Part shown: positions 9,930 to 21,939 of the stretch, piece by piece
How the letters are laid out: each line of letters starts with the position of its first letter
Numbering within the stretch: the first letter of the stretch is position 1
Source: Panulirus ornatus
Lineage: Eukaryota > Arthropoda > Malacostraca > Decapoda > Palinuridae
Assembly (NCBI RefSeq): GCF_036320965.1
Contig: NC_092231.1
Coordinates: 1,601,197 to 1,665,196, forward strand
Length of the DNA: 64,000 nt
Reading direction: 5' to 3'
The notes under the pieces: generated by a model
Told to the model about the DNA's origin: nothing
Seen by the model: the letters and a program-made list of their open reading frames with translations, nothing else
Database searches by the model: none
Made by a program: the position numbers and the translations under genes

Positions 9930-9963
9930 AATGGGCGGGAGAGTCTGTGATTGGCTGACTCAG
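9930..9963 (+). promoter_or_regulatory. GC box / CCAAT / AP-1-like motif cluster
   Basis: Within 34 bp there is AATGGGCGGG (GC-box-like), GTGATTGG (reverse CCAAT) and GCTGACTCAG (AP-1/Maf type). These are consensus matches only, just 3' of a T-run. No transcript start or exon can be assigned. Confidence 0.2.
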
Positions 9964-10324
9964 ACGACGCAACCGACTTCCATCTTTTTCTTTTTTTTTA
10001 ACGTCATCTTGCATTTTTTACTTCAAATTTATAAAAATAGGATCGACTTGAGTAAACGGGTCATGTGTTTTTATATTTGTATTGTTTTTGGAGGCCTTTT
10101 CTTTTCTTTTGGATGAACTTGTTCGATGTGTGTTGTGGGTGGCCATGCACGTGGTGAGGCTGTCCATGCACGCGCGCTGTTCCTTCCGCGTGTTCCCTCC
10201 GTCCTCATCATGAGGGAGGGCGAGGTGCTGGCCCCGCCCTCCTGCCGGCACAAAGGATAGCCTGGCGCCTGCAACCCGGCCAACACTGTGACTGATCAAT
10301 ATTATCGACCTGCGTCATGCTTAT

Positions 10325-10545
10325 GTAAGAACCCCCTGAACACTACGGTACGACCCCTCAACACGACGGTACGACCCATGAAGACGACGGTACGACCTTT
10401 CTTTAATGACTGTTCAAGCCATGGGTGTGAGAGCATGACACTTGCCCAGAGCAGTAAGGGTCAGGCGAAAGGTTAAGCCATGATCCTCAAAGGTCGTACG
10501 GGTGTCGTGCTCAAGGAGGGTCGTACCATCATCCTCGAAGGTTTA
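10325..10545. repeat. Foldback-like family copy with opposed arms
   Basis: The left arm has three tandem minus units (GAACACTACGGTACGACCCC, CAACACGACGGTACGACCCA, GAAGACGACGGTACGACC). The middle holds GTAAGGGTCAGGCGAAAGGTT followed by AAGCCATGATCC. The right arm has plus units (GGTCGTACGGGTGTCGTGCT, GGTCGTACCATCATCCTCGA). This is the clearest view of the palindromic layout. No transposase is seen, and no target duplication could be fixed by eye. Confidence 0.82.
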
Positions 10546-11094
10546 AGACTCTGTTATCCAAAAGTAGTTTGACTCGACTGTTTCCATCTTAAGATAAGAA
10601 GTGACAGCCTCTCTGTATGATGGATGGGGTCCATTTTTTCTATTGACAGTTAAATTTTGAATTCTGAAAATAGACTGTTTTCCCCTGGACCATTCCTGAT
10701 GCACATCCGGTCCGTGGTTGAAGGATATGTGGTGAGCAGCAACATACCTGGGGGAGACTGTACGTGGTGGTTGTCCTTTGTCCTTGGTCGACTGGTGCAA
10801 GGCGTTCTCATCATCTCTCGGCTCCGGATGTAGAGTCTGAAGTTGTGTACATGATTGTACACTTTGGGAGGCTTTGATGTGTCATACTTCACACCAATGT
10901 GTGTGTGCGCGTGTTCACAGGGCCCTGGGTTAGTATGCGGTCCACCTGGTTCTGACGTTCACAGTAATATCATGTTATACACACGTTAAGTATCGTGTTG
11001 TGTTGGACGATCTCCGTACACGATTGTTCCTACAGCCGTGTCCCGGGTTTATTAACATGATTAAGGCTCTGATCAGAGGCCAGCCGTGATACAT

Positions 11095-11165
11095 CCCAAG
11101 GGTCGTTCCGTCGTGCTCAAGGGTCGTACCTGTCGGGCTCGGGGTAAACTTGGATCATAGTACCA
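11095..11165 (+). repeat. Foldback-like family remnant
   Basis: Two to three plus units (GGGTCGTTCCGTCGTGCTCA, GGGTCGTACCTGTCGGGCTC) without a clear core. Confidence 0.7.
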
Positions 11166-11240
11166 TCGCGTCCTTGTACACTTGCGAGGCCGTCACTGTA
11201 ACAATACTGGAGGATTGAAGGTTGAACAACTCTGGGGGAA

Positions 11241-11260
11241 AATATATATATATATATATA

Positions 11261-11323
<63 letters not shown>
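11241..11323. repeat. (TA)n microsatellite with a TTTTA break
   Basis: About 40 TA units interrupted once near 11,265. A candidate cruciform. Confidence 0.97.
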
Positions 11324-11327
<4 letters not shown>

Positions 11328-12139
11328 AACTTCATATTTGTAACTTCATATTTAAAACTTGATGTGGTTAGGTTAGGCATACTTGAGAGCCGTGTTTGAG
11401 GATGAGATGATAGTTTACGTATCTTAACGGTCGACATACCATAGTGTTTCCATAGTGTTGCTGGTGTTCGTCTGTACTGTTGTCTAACCGGTGCTGTTGT
11501 GCATCATTACAATCTACGTTACAGTTTTGTAAATTATAAAGAGTTGTGATTAAATGTAAATTGCTTCAACCATCTCCATGCTATGTGCCTGTCACCCACA
11601 CTACCACGGGAACTCCTAGGTCATCCAGACAGAGTATATTCTTGAATCTGGTTTAGAACACTTCGATTCGTATGACACAAGAGCTGTGCACGGTCCAGCG
11701 AGATGTGAGAATGGGATCGATGCAGGTGTGGGGGAGGAGAGGGAAGGGGGGTCGTGGGGAAGTCGTATACCCGGTGTCAATTAGTCATTGGCTCAGCTGT
11801 GGGAGGGAGGGAGGGTGTTCGGTCAGGAGATTCCGTGTGGTGGATCCATACCAAATATTACTTGCTGCAGCTGACGTTCCTGGAACAGATGCTCTGATCT
11901 GTTGCTTGGCGGGGAGGAGGAGATGGTGTTGGTGTGCCCGGGTGGTGAGTGACCAAGCAGGGGGAAGTAAACACAGCTGTTGTGGGTGTTGGGAGACGAG
12001 GGGAGGGTTGGTTGCTGTAGCTGGTTACGCAAGACCACTGCACGTGACAGTATTACATTCTGTAACTGACGGCTGTTTCTCTGTAACTCTCCTGTCCAAC
12101 GCTTTTCTTTCTCAGAACAACATCACTTTGGAAAAGTAG

Positions 12140-12370
12140 GGAGTTAGTGGTGGGCGCTACGCCGTGGTAGTGGGTTAGTGATGTTGGTAGGATTTAAGGC
12201 AGTGGTATGGGGTTTGGGTTAGTGGTGGGGTTTAAACCAGTGGTAGTTGGTTGGTGGTGGAGGTCATGGCAGTAGTAGGGGGTCAGTGATAGCGGTGGGG
12301 CTTAAGCCAGTGTAGGGGGATAGTGATTGTGGTAGGGCTTAAAGCAGTGGTGGTGGTGGGAAGTTACAAT
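12140..12370 (+). repeat. Degenerate ~43-bp minisatellite, G/T-rich
   Basis: Five to six copies built on GGGTTAGTGGTGGGGTTTAA and GCAGTGGTAG, each followed by AGGC or AAGCCAGT wording. Confidence 0.7.
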
Positions 12371-12669
12371 GGCGGGGCGTTGAGAGTCAGATGAGAGATG
12401 GTGGGGGGATATAATGTTGGAGTTGGGGTTCTCGTGGCAGTGGTATAGGAATTGATGTGGGTGTGTGGAGCCGGGACTGCGTCAGCACAAGTCGACGCTC
12501 AATGGAAGTACATAAAGAATGAGAATGGGTCTTGTGAAGCCATGATGGGTGTGGTGTTTCTAGCACCAGGTGTGCTGTCTGTGGCAGAATTAATATATGT
12601 GTTTCCGTATAGTGTGGCAGGACCCTGCCACACCTCGCCACGCCACACCCCGTCCTCACCACCACACCA

Positions 12670-13400
12670 TAAGTGGACTTAGGGTACACTGTTCACATCC
12701 CACGCCACCCCAGTTTCCTTGCCTTTGTTCTCCTTTTTCCGCCCTTTACACACACACACACTCTCTCTCTCTCTACCCCCGACTACTTCAGTCTTTCCCG
12801 TGTTGGGTCGTCCCCCAGGTTGTCATCAGTTACTCTGATCCCTCCCTTGTCCATTCATACCTGCTCTCCTCTCCTCTCTCATCTTCACCGCCCACATTTG
12901 TCACCCCTCTTCTGCTTCAGTCCCTCTCCCCTCCTATCACCTGCCCCTCGTGCCCACCCCCTCCCACTCTCATCTGCCCCTTGTACCCACCCAGCCGCCC
13001 TCCCCAACCCTTCACCCTGCTGCACCTTTGTTGGCATTGTCCCTCCTACTGCTCTCTATCCCCACCTCGCCAGCCTCTCCCCTCCTGCCCTCTTTGCCTC
13101 TCCTCTTAGTGCCTCTCCCCTCCTGCTTTCACTAACTCTCCCCGTCCCTTTCCTCCTGACATCACTCTATCTCCCTCTGCCCGCCTCCCCTCACTTCTCT
13201 GGCCACCCCACCTCCACCCTTGACCTTCACCCTCCCCTACCCTCTCTCTCTCCCTTGCATATTTGCTCTTGCCTCCCCTGTATTCCCCTCCATCCTCTAC
13301 TCCCCGTTTTTCGCCTTTTGCACCTGTTACTCGCCATTTCTTCCTATCTGAAACATCTTTTCTCCCTTTCTTTCTCTTTACCTCTCCAGTGCCCGTTCTT
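12670..13400. other. Polypyrimidine-rich block, about 700 bp
   Basis: The plus strand is nearly all C and T with scattered A, and G is rare. It contains a 302-codon open frame and a 170-codon frame, but these exist because TAA, TAG and TGA all need purines. The predicted products are Pro/Leu/Ser/His strings with no domain. The tract could form triplex (H-DNA). It also contains a short (CA)n(CT)n at 12,749-12,774. Confidence 0.75.
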
Positions 13401-13401
13401 C

Positions 13402-13462
13402 GTTGTGGAGTGTTCAGTAGAGTTCTTTCTCCGTTGCGGAGTGTTCAGTAGAGTCAGCTGTA
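13402..13462 (+). repeat. Two-copy direct repeat of ~31 bp
   Basis: CGTTGTGGAGTGTTCAGTAG and CGTTGCGGAGTGTTCAGTAG, each followed by AGT, lie about 31 bp apart. From here to about 14,290 nothing else is recognisable. Confidence 0.75.
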
Positions 13463-14289
13463 GCTACAGTCGTTACTGCACCCTGGGTACAGCTGAACAA
13501 GGAACTCCGGATCAACTCCCCGAGAGAACAGCCAGCAGCAGCCTGGCCCGCCTTTACACACGAAGCTGTACTTCTCCTTAGAGAGTCTCCAGCTGTGTAC
13601 CAAAAGCTGTTCAGGAAGAACACGTTAAAAGCAGCCGTGATTAATTTGTTCTACATTCTTTTCTCATCTTCAGTTTCGTTTTCACCTTGGGATGGCCATG
13701 ACTGGGTCCTCTTCTGCCCGTGTCACGTCGTCCACGAAAAGAAGAAAAAAAAAGGCAGTTGAGCAAAGGTTAGGAAATGAAATTGAAACCACCGAGAAGA
13801 AAAGACTGAAGACTTTTTTTGAAATCGTCAGATGATGGAACAAGAAAAGAACAAGAAATAGAAGAATCTATGATATTTTCTCCCTGTGATACAAGAGATG
13901 AATTGATGACAGGATCATAACATATCCTGTACATAGAGAGACAGGAAGGCTCCAACACGGAGGACAACAGTGTGGGTAATACACGAACATCAGTGACTCA
14001 ACCTGTGTGCAGTAAAGCAAGGGAACACACACAGGTTGATTACAGAGACAGATCTGATAGCACTCCTCTCATGATAAGATATCGTTAATCAGTCTTGCCT
14101 CGTCAGATTTCGAGGAAGCTGTCGATAAGAAATTGATTATGCGTTATGCTCGAAGTGTTGACTTGTTTTCGTTGGACGATGAGGTAATGCTGGAATATAG
14201 TGTCATTTGGTGGTAAATATTTGCTAGTTGTGATAGGTTTATGAATCGTCGACCGTGTTTTGGTTCGACATTTCAACATGGCTGCGGTA

Positions 14290-14372
14290 CTAACCCTTGA
14301 ATACGACTTTTACGACTTGGGTTATGATTCCGTGCTCTTTGACCCCGACCTCCTCTAGAGTCAGGTCAGAAG
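14290..14372 (-). repeat. Foldback-like family remnant
   Basis: Minus-type wording (ACCCTTGAATACGACTTTTA, CTTGGGTTATGATTCCG) followed by CTTTGACC and AGTCAGGTCAG. Heavily decayed. Confidence 0.5.
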
Positions 14373-14417
14373 CCATCCTGGCGGCGTCCCCAGGGGTGAC
14401 CGAGTGTCCTGTAGGCC

Positions 14418-14531
14418 GGGCCAGGAGGGTTGGGGAGGGATGGGTGGAGAGGGGATCATGTCTTCCACAGCTGGCGCCTGGCCACTGTGATAACATCTCA
14501 GAAGATCTGGAGTCAGAAAGAATGATAATGC

Positions 14532-14595
<64 letters not shown>

Positions 14596-14608
14596 GACCT
14601 CTTGAAGG
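14418..14608. repeat. Duplicated ~190-bp segment, copy A, with (CA)n
   Basis: About 118 bp of unique sequence from GGGCCAGGAGGGT to GATAATGCTATACAC differs from 36,990-37,106 at about three positions. It is followed in both places by (CA)n (here 14,534-14,593) and then CTCTTGAAGGTCT (CTCGTGAAGGTCT in the other copy). Same orientation, 22.6 kb apart. It could be a young interspersed element or a dispersed segmental copy. Confidence 0.88.
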
Positions 14609-15271
14609 TCTCGGTGGTTAAGGACGTATAGCAGGAGACCTAGTGGTGATGGAGTGAGTTACGACACGTTAAATGGCAATACGCGGGGAGGCAGTACCTG
14701 GCACATTAGCACAACACTTCTGCAGTAAAGATGATCGAGTTCACCATTCGAGGTTTACAGTCTCCGCTACTGAAAGCTGTGTCGCATCCCAGGGGGACTG
14801 TGCTTGTGTCCCTGATGATCCACACACACGTGTGTGACGTTGGCAGAAGCGAACAGTATTTCCTGCGCATCTTCGTTTATTGACATTTCATTTCGTGTGG
14901 CAGTCCTGTCGCCCGGGGCCGTTCATGAAAGCCATCTGAACAGATGGCAGTGAGGTGATCTGGTGGAGGTGCCGACATGTGTTCACTGGGGAAAATGTGT
15001 GTCGGAAGCAACGAATGAATACGTTATATGGAGGACGTGACTGAAATAGAAATGACCCTAACATGAGGGATGCGTCACAGATGTGGTGATAACACATGAC
15101 ATCATCCCTGGAGAACTTTAAACTTAAAAAAGGAAGACTTGAGGTCGTCCTCCAAGATGTGTGGAACCAGCCAGGCTGCCCAGAGGCGTAGATGGCGGTC
15201 TGCTGCACCACACAGCTTGATGGATAAGAGTTTCAACGGTGGCATAGTTGTAGAGCGAGTCCTAAAACCTG

Positions 15272-15276
<5 letters not shown>

Positions 15277-15351
<75 letters not shown>
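15277..15351. repeat. (TA)n microsatellite
   Basis: About 37 TA units. Confidence 0.97.
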
Positions 15352-15354
<3 letters not shown>

Positions 15355-15458
15355 GCTGATAACCACAAGGAAAAGTGAAACGCGATAAGTCCCTAAGTGC
15401 GATTTCGTGTGATAAGTTAATCCCAAGACTAGTTCACACTCATTAGTGTGACCTACTG

Positions 15459-15460
<2 letters not shown>

Positions 15461-15508
<48 letters not shown>

Positions 15509-15527
15509 CATATATATACACACACAC
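15461..15527. repeat. (TA)n plus short (CA)n
   Basis: About 22 TA units to 15,505, a short gap, then TATATATACACACACAC. Only 110 bp separate it from the previous TA block. Confidence 0.95.
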
Positions 15528-15863
15528 GGAGCCGTGGTTTAGAGTGACGTAGGGTTAGCTATATCTAGCGGTGGGTAACTTCATCTGTTGATCAACACTA
15601 CTGCTTATAGTGTTCTCATACCTGGACTGGTCTTTAAATTGCCCCCGCACGGCAGTTTAAGATGCAGGTAAATATCTCTGTTTATTTAGGTGAGGCTTAG
15701 AAGTGAGGTGGATGAAGATCATAAGGCAAGACTGGCAGCCTTACATGTATAGGTCTGGGCTCTCTGGTGACGCTCCTGCCTCGACGTGCACTGCGGGTGT
15801 TCTGGCTTATGGCACAGTCCATATGTTTCGGAAATATTGGTTCTTATATTGCTTTTAGGCATG

Positions 15864-15865
<2 letters not shown>

Positions 15866-15933
<68 letters not shown>
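15866..15933. repeat. (TA)n microsatellite
   Basis: About 33 TA units entered through ATGTATGTATA. Confidence 0.97.
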
Positions 15934-15935
<2 letters not shown>

Positions 15936-16189
15936 GGACTTGAGTATTATATATACAAAGAGCGGCTACCATGATTGTGAAGAGTGGCTGCCATGATGGT
16001 ATACGAGGATGTAGATTGACTACCATGAATGTATGTGGAGTTGGGGGAAACATGGCAGCATGAGCCACCATTCCGCGGTCCTGTGGATATAGGAAGTGTT
16101 TGGTCATCTCGCTAATTTGTAATTTAGCTTGAGGTAATTAGGGAGCCGGTGGAAGCAATTTTCATATTAGAGATAAGTTAATAATGTGA

Positions 16190-16420
16190 TTAATGGTTGG
16201 GTGAGGGAAATGGGACTGGGGCAGGCGGAAGAGTTATGGATTGGATGTAATGGAAGGGAACGGAGAGGAAACTGGTAAGGTGCAGTACTAGGTGGAAGGG
16301 AGGGAGGGATGTCACTAGTGGGCGTAGGTAAGGGAAAGGGATGATATTAGTGGAGGAAGGTGAGGGGAGGGGGAGGTATAAGCTGGGAAAGTTAAGGGGT
16401 GGAGGAAGGTATAGAAAACA
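16190..16420. other. Purine-rich block
   Basis: The plus strand is dominated by G and A (GGGAGGGAGGGA, GAGGAAGG). The minus strand has a 154-codon frame that is open because it is purine-poor; its product is low-complexity Pro/Ser/Leu and not a credible protein. Confidence 0.6.
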
Positions 16421-17454
16421 TGGGTATCTTGAGGTAGAATGATTGACAGTGTTTACTGAAGGGGATAGAGACTGTGAGGTGTGTACAGATACACAGCAGG
16501 TACCTGGTCTCCCCGTGTGGGTTGGGAGAACCGAGGTGGTGTACCCCAGGGAGGGAGGTGAGGTAAATGTATGGGGGATCAAGTAGGTGTTGGGGCCCAG
16601 CCCCTGTGCATGTAGACTACGGCAATACTTCTCACTGGGAGAAACATTCTTCATGGGAATACATGTCTTAAAGTTCCTCTGGTTCCCTGATCACTCTCCT
16701 GCCTGAGCCACTACATGCATGACGTCGGAGGCACCAGCTGTGACCTGTGTGACCTTCATCCCCACCATCACAACAATACTTTGTAAAATGACACAAATTT
16801 AAAGTGTTATATCTTAATAGTCTGGGAAGACGGAGGCAAGGTGACAGCCACGACTGATATTATATACACCTTGGCTGTACGAACACCTGTAAGGTCGTCA
16901 TCCTCTTTGAAAATTGTGTGTTTCTGCTGCTACCACGGTGGTCCACGAGCTTTCCTTCCACACTCACAGACAGACTCGTTAGGACTGTGTGGTTCGTTGC
17001 TCCTTGAATTCATTGGTATTCGGTTTTGTAATACGTGTAATCCAGAAGTTTTGGGGAGGAAGTGGAGAATTATCCATGTGTAAAAGAGGCACAGATGCTT
17101 TTCTTGTTTGTTGCATTAAGTTGTGACTTTTGTTTGCTATTTCTGGTGAAGGTTGAAGGGAGGGTATGATGATGGTTTTTCACGGACCGCCAGCTGGGAA
17201 GCTAGCTGACCTAATAAGCCTTGCGTGGGTAATTAGATCATCAGGCAGCAGCAGATAATGATCACAGTGGACCTGTTGGTTAATGGACCTGCCGCCGGAG
17301 GGGGCGCATTAGGCTGCCGGGAGAGGGGGTTCACCCTGCACTGCACTGCATCACGTTTTCATTTTGTTGTATATTCTTCTGAGAAGCTGCAAGTAACACA
17401 GTGAATTCCGGATGAATTAAAGAGTTTTGACACATGTGTCATCCAGTTGAATTA

Positions 17455-17642
17455 GACGGAACGACCCTTGGGTATGATGGCTTGACCACCATAACCATGG
17501 GTCGTAACGTCGTTTTTTAAGGTTTGTACCGTTATAGCCGAGGGTCATACCAGTGTTCAAGGGTCGTACCTTCTTATTCATGGGTCATACGTACGTTCTT
17601 AAGGGTCGTACTTTGTCTTCGGTGGTCGTTCCATTGTTTACA
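17455..17642 (+). repeat. Foldback-like family copy
   Basis: ACGACCCTTGGGTATGATGG (left arm into core) is followed by a run of about seven plus units (GGGTCGTAACGTCG, GGGTCGTACCTTCTTATTCA, GGGTCGTACTTTGTCTTCGG). Confidence 0.75.
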
Positions 17643-17808
17643 AGCGAAAGAAACATTTCAAAATGAATCTTATCGGAAGAAGGTCTTCTGCCACAGTTAA
17701 CTACTCGTAAAAGTGAAAATGCTTTCCCTTTTTTTTCCCCATTACGTGGAAAAAAAAGGTGAACTGTGAGTTAAAGTTTTGGTGTGGTGTGTGAGGCGAG
17801 GTGTGTGA

Positions 17809-17831
17809 GTGTGTGTGTGTGTGTGTGTGTG
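17809..17831. repeat. (GT)n microsatellite
   Basis: About 12 GT units. Confidence 0.9.
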
Positions 17832-17984
17832 AGGGGAGGGAGTCCACTGGATATTGGCGGGGGGATTTGTGGGTGACACCCCCCCCTCCCCGTCCACGGT
17901 GGTCCAGCACACTGGCACTCGGCCGTATGAAGGGACATGATCCATCACGGATTTATCAGGGGGGCCTCTGCCTGGATGACTGCT

Positions 17985-18165
17985 AGGATGAGCGGATGGA
18001 AGAGTGGATGGCTGCCCGGCTTAGCGTGGCATAGGGTGGGTGGATGCCTGCTTTGACTTCGGATGTCTGAATGGTTGGATGACTACCTGGCTTAGGGGTT
18101 ACAGTGGGTAGGTGGATGACTGCATGGCTTGGGGTGACTCTTGGATGGATGACTGCCTCACTTGA
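17985..18165 (+). repeat. Degenerate ~40-bp minisatellite
   Basis: Four to five copies built on GGATGACTGC plus TGGCTTAGGGT. Spacing is irregular. Confidence 0.65.
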
Positions 18166-18393
18166 GAAGGATTACTGCTCAGCTTGGACGGGTGGGTCGT
18201 GTTATCTCCACAGGTTCAGACTTCAGTTTATTTACCTTAGTGCGACCGTTTTCTGTGCGTTAACGTCCACATGTATTCTTGCATTCTTGAGGAAGCGACA
18301 AGAAGCAGCGACAAATGGTCGTATTTGCACAACTCCGCTGTCTTGTATTATGTACAGTGATCTTACAAGTATATTTGGCATCTATTAACGGTT

Positions 18394-18397
<4 letters not shown>

Positions 18398-18461
<64 letters not shown>
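18398..18461. repeat. (CA)n microsatellite
   Basis: About 32 CA units, directly abutting a foldback-like family copy. Confidence 0.97.
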
Positions 18462-18463
<2 letters not shown>

Positions 18464-18600
18464 TGAACACTATGTTACGACCTTTGAGCATAATGTTACA
18501 ACAGTTGGTTATGATGACCTGACCTTTGACCAGAGCCTTATGGCGTAGGTTGGGGGTTCAAAGCATCAAACCCACGGGCCTCGCTTTCATGCTCATGGGT
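18462..18600 (-). repeat. Foldback-like family copy with DR1-like core
   Basis: Minus units (CTTGAACACTATGTTACGAC, TTTGAGCATAATGTTACAAC) run into GGTTATGATGACCTGACCTT and TGACC (core 18,511-18,531). The right arm is lost. Confidence 0.7.
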
Positions 18601-19639
18601 TCTCCAGTCAGGTTCAATGGGTCTAGAAGTGTCTGATGGACAGCAGAATAGGTGGATATGGTGACGGTCAGAGTACATCAGATGCCAGTGACTGTAATCA
18701 CTAGGATGATGACGGATCTACAGGGTGCCGGGGACGAGTGTAACCATCATGGTAGACAGGTCGTCCAACGTCAATATGAGATCATTATAAGATATGACGA
18801 TGAAGCTTGGCACGGTGCATGCCAGGAAGGGTTCTGTGTAGCATGTAGGATGGTGGGGGGGAGTGAAGTACATACATGTCAGTACGTAGTGTGAGGGATG
18901 GATGACAGAAGACCTCATGATCCATGATGAGTTTATCTGCTGGAGGAGACTGCTCGGGCAAGACTTGATAACACAACAACTCATGATCTGTGACCGATTC
19001 GCATTTTTTCGGCTGCATGCGGCCAGGAATGTTACATTAAGCTGCCGGGAGAACGACATGGGAAATATACTATGTGTTGCCGGCGTGGCTCAGAAGGTGA
19101 TCAGGTTTTTGTTAATTACATTTCTGGTAAACAAGAAGTAGAGATAAACGGATAAAGGAAAGACGTGGGAGAAAGGCGAATGGTTTTTGTATGATGTTAA
19201 TATGGTATTATGATAGCGTGGCCTCCTTCTTACCAACCATTATTATATACGTTATTTGGTCCTGGGAAAATGTACAGTTTTATGTTGCCCAGTTTAAACG
19301 CTCGTATTATCGTTTTTTGAGTCCGTATTTGTGTTTGCCGTTCAGTACAGTATAATTCTGCGTTTTGATTGGTTGTAATCCTCTGAAGCTGAGGTGACAG
19401 GTGTAGCATGATTACATTTGATGTATGTAGATATGGGGAGGATAGGACGACAGTACGTACAGTGGTAGGCTGGACGGTTGGGCGTGTCTGCGGGTTTCGA
19501 ACGTGTACGTGTGTGGAGTGCTTCTGCTTGCGCGCCACACACAGACGATGATGACCCGTGTGGTACAGAGGAACCTGACGCAAGATATGCAATGGCATTG
19601 GTTCTGCATCTTGAGTGTATGTGATGGATAAGTGTGTGG

Positions 19640-19740
19640 GTACACCAGCCGCCCGATACAAGGACCTGGTGGTGTATCATTCGCTGGGTACAGGGACCAG
19701 GTGGTACATTACTGACCGGGTACAAGGACCAGGTGGGCCG
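19640..19740 (+). repeat. Three-copy ~37-bp repeat
   Basis: Copies of GGTACAAGGACCAGGTGG with TATCATT or ACATTACTGACC between them. The phrase TTACTGACCGGG also occurs in the 33-bp array at 31.1-31.4 kb, so the two may be related. From 18,700 to 21,200 nothing else is recognised. Confidence 0.55.
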
Positions 19741-20199
19741 GGCCGTCCTCCGGCTACTATGACCATGGGGGGCAGTAGAGTGGGTGTGGCATCAGGACGA
19801 TAGTGCGGGGCTCCGCTCCGTTTTAGGTACCCCCTGGACTCCCTACCCTCCCTCCCGGACTGGGCCTCATGGTTGGCCAGGCCAGGGCCAGGCCTGGCCA
19901 GTTCACGGCTGGTTGAGTGTCGGTGATAACCTGGTACATATATGGCCTTGATGACCTGATCCCGTACCCTCCCCCACCCTTCTTGTGGCTCCACACACCT
20001 CTCTCCCAAGTCTGTCTGTCTCCTCTCACCACCTCCTTGTGGCTCTACGTCTACCGAGTCAGTTTGTTCCCTCTCCCACCATGCTTCTGGCTCTCCACTC
20101 CTCACCACCGTGGCCATGGCTCCCCACCCTCACCGAAGGTGCCCCTGGCTGCTAGTGTGGAGGGTTTCCACTTCTCTGCCCGGGCCAGGGCTGGCTTTT

Positions 20200-20460
20200 T
20201 CCGCCTCGCTGGTTCTGGTTGGATTACTCCGTGGTAGCTCCTCCCTCCCCACGTGCCTCCTACACTCCATCTTTCTGTTGCCTGCTTCTTGCCTCTCCTC
20301 CCTCCTCCATCGAGTGCCTGTGTGTTTTTTTTTTCCCCATCCTCCTCTATCTCACCTTCCATCTTTCATTGCTTGCTTCTTGCCCCCTTTCTCCCTCCCT
20401 CTTGTGCCTGCTTCTTGCCCCTCCTCCTCCCTCTCTCCCTCTGTTGCGGCTCAAGCAGTG
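20200..20460. other. Polypyrimidine-rich block
   Basis: C/T-rich plus strand with three overlapping frames open for 78-122 codons, for the same compositional reason as at 12,670-13,400. No domain is visible. Confidence 0.6.
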
Positions 20461-21230
20461 CCTTCTCCAACTTGCTGATGATGGTATGAAAGTGTTGGAC
20501 CTCTGATGTTAGCACTATCGTCTGTAGTCCACTCAGTACGCCTTACGTAATGTTCACGTACGTTAAAGAATAGATTTTTTACTTCGTGAAAACTACTACT
20601 ATTTTAGTAAACATCAGGGGAAAGAATGGATAGAATAGGAAATTGTAATTTGAAAGATGGTCGCTAAAAGGAAAACGAATGAGAAATAAACGTAATCCTG
20701 AAAGCCACGATAAAGTACTTGTGAAAATGTAGTAGGATGATATGATGGGCCCAGTAGTGCCTGAGATTGTGGCCCTCTGGTGTGCCAGCATAACTAGCAA
20801 CTGGATGAAGACCCGAGGCAAGTTTTAATTAGTTGTTGGAGTAGACTCCGATTGATTTTCCGATGGAAAGGATGTTATATGGTCATGATGGTGTCGGAGG
20901 ACCGGACGCTGGCATAAATTCCTTCAACATTTACCTTCTGTAAACCTTGTGTGGGTAATGGCTTGTTTGTCTCTACGGCTTGGAACTACTCTTCGGTACG
21001 TACTCAAGTCGAACCGCTTCGCTGGAGATGGGGGCATTTTTTTTTCTTTATCGTGTGCAGGTCAGGTTATAGACGTACCAGTGGGTGGCTTACATGTGAT
21101 ATTTCCCAAATGTACGGCCCTGGAGGTGGCGTGTTTGCATGTGAGACCTTCCAGTAGCTCTTGTGTGGTTTACAGACCGTAAAGAATGACGTGGGAGGTG
21201 GCATTCTGCCGAGGGGCAGCACAAGGGCTC

Positions 21231-21231
<1 letters not shown>

Positions 21232-21269
<38 letters not shown>
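21232..21269. repeat. (CA)n microsatellite
   Basis: About 19 CA units. Confidence 0.96.
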
Positions 21270-21271
<2 letters not shown>

Positions 21272-21414
21272 CAGTCGTCAGTATCGCGTCTCTACTTCAC
21301 AACACTCTCCCTCTTGTGCAGCCTTGCATCATGATCATCATTACAAACCAGAGAACATGTGTTTTTTCTTCCCGTTGCTAAAAGCCGAGTTCCTTCTTCA
21401 TGGTTCCTCACAGA

Positions 21415-21535
21415 GGGCGTTAACCTCTCGAGCCAGACGAGGACGACCCTTTGGTTAGTTGGTTCTGGCCTTTGAGGTTGGATTTCAAGGGCCAGATTAA
21501 AGTTCTGGCTATCATAATCGTCTTGATGAAGGGGG
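21415..21535. repeat. Foldback-like family remnant
   Basis: GACGAGGACGACCCTTTGG, GGCCTTTGAGG, AAGGGCCAG and CATAATCGTCTTGATGAAGG keep the arm-core-arm order, strongly decayed, followed by a G10 run and a C12 run. Confidence 0.45.
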
Positions 21536-21939
21536 GGGGGGGTTGAATGTCTTTCTCTCAGCACCCCCCCCCCCCCACACCCACACACACACACACACAC
21601 GTTGAAATTATTAGCTTCAGAAGTGTCTTTATATTGTTGGCCCCTCAAGATTATTTCCCGATCTTGTGGGCTGAACTCCCCCCGAGCGAGTCTTTTCATC
21701 GTGGAACGGTTCGAAGCCATAATTTCCGTTGCCGATGTCTGAAACCCGCCAGTTCAGAGTGGGAAGGAGCCTGGCGGGATGGCTTGTGATCATATTGGCC
21801 AGGTTGATGTATATGTTTGGTGCGAGACAACACCGTCAGGCTGATGGCCAGCATTGCGTATCTTCGAGTCCATTTTATTGATAGTTACTTCTTGCCTCGC
21901 ATGAACTTTGATGGATTGATTTGCTCAGGTGTCCCCGGC

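Noticed and set aside
10745..10770. Minus-strand CTCCCCCAG|GTATGTTG as a recursive site
   Set aside because: The tract is short, there is no good branch point, it is a single occurrence, and it lies on the opposite strand to the consistent set.
12673..13581. 302-codon plus-strand frame
   Set aside because: It lies in a purine-poor block where stop codons can hardly occur. The product is low-complexity Pro/Leu/Ser/His without domains, and overlapping frames are open as well.
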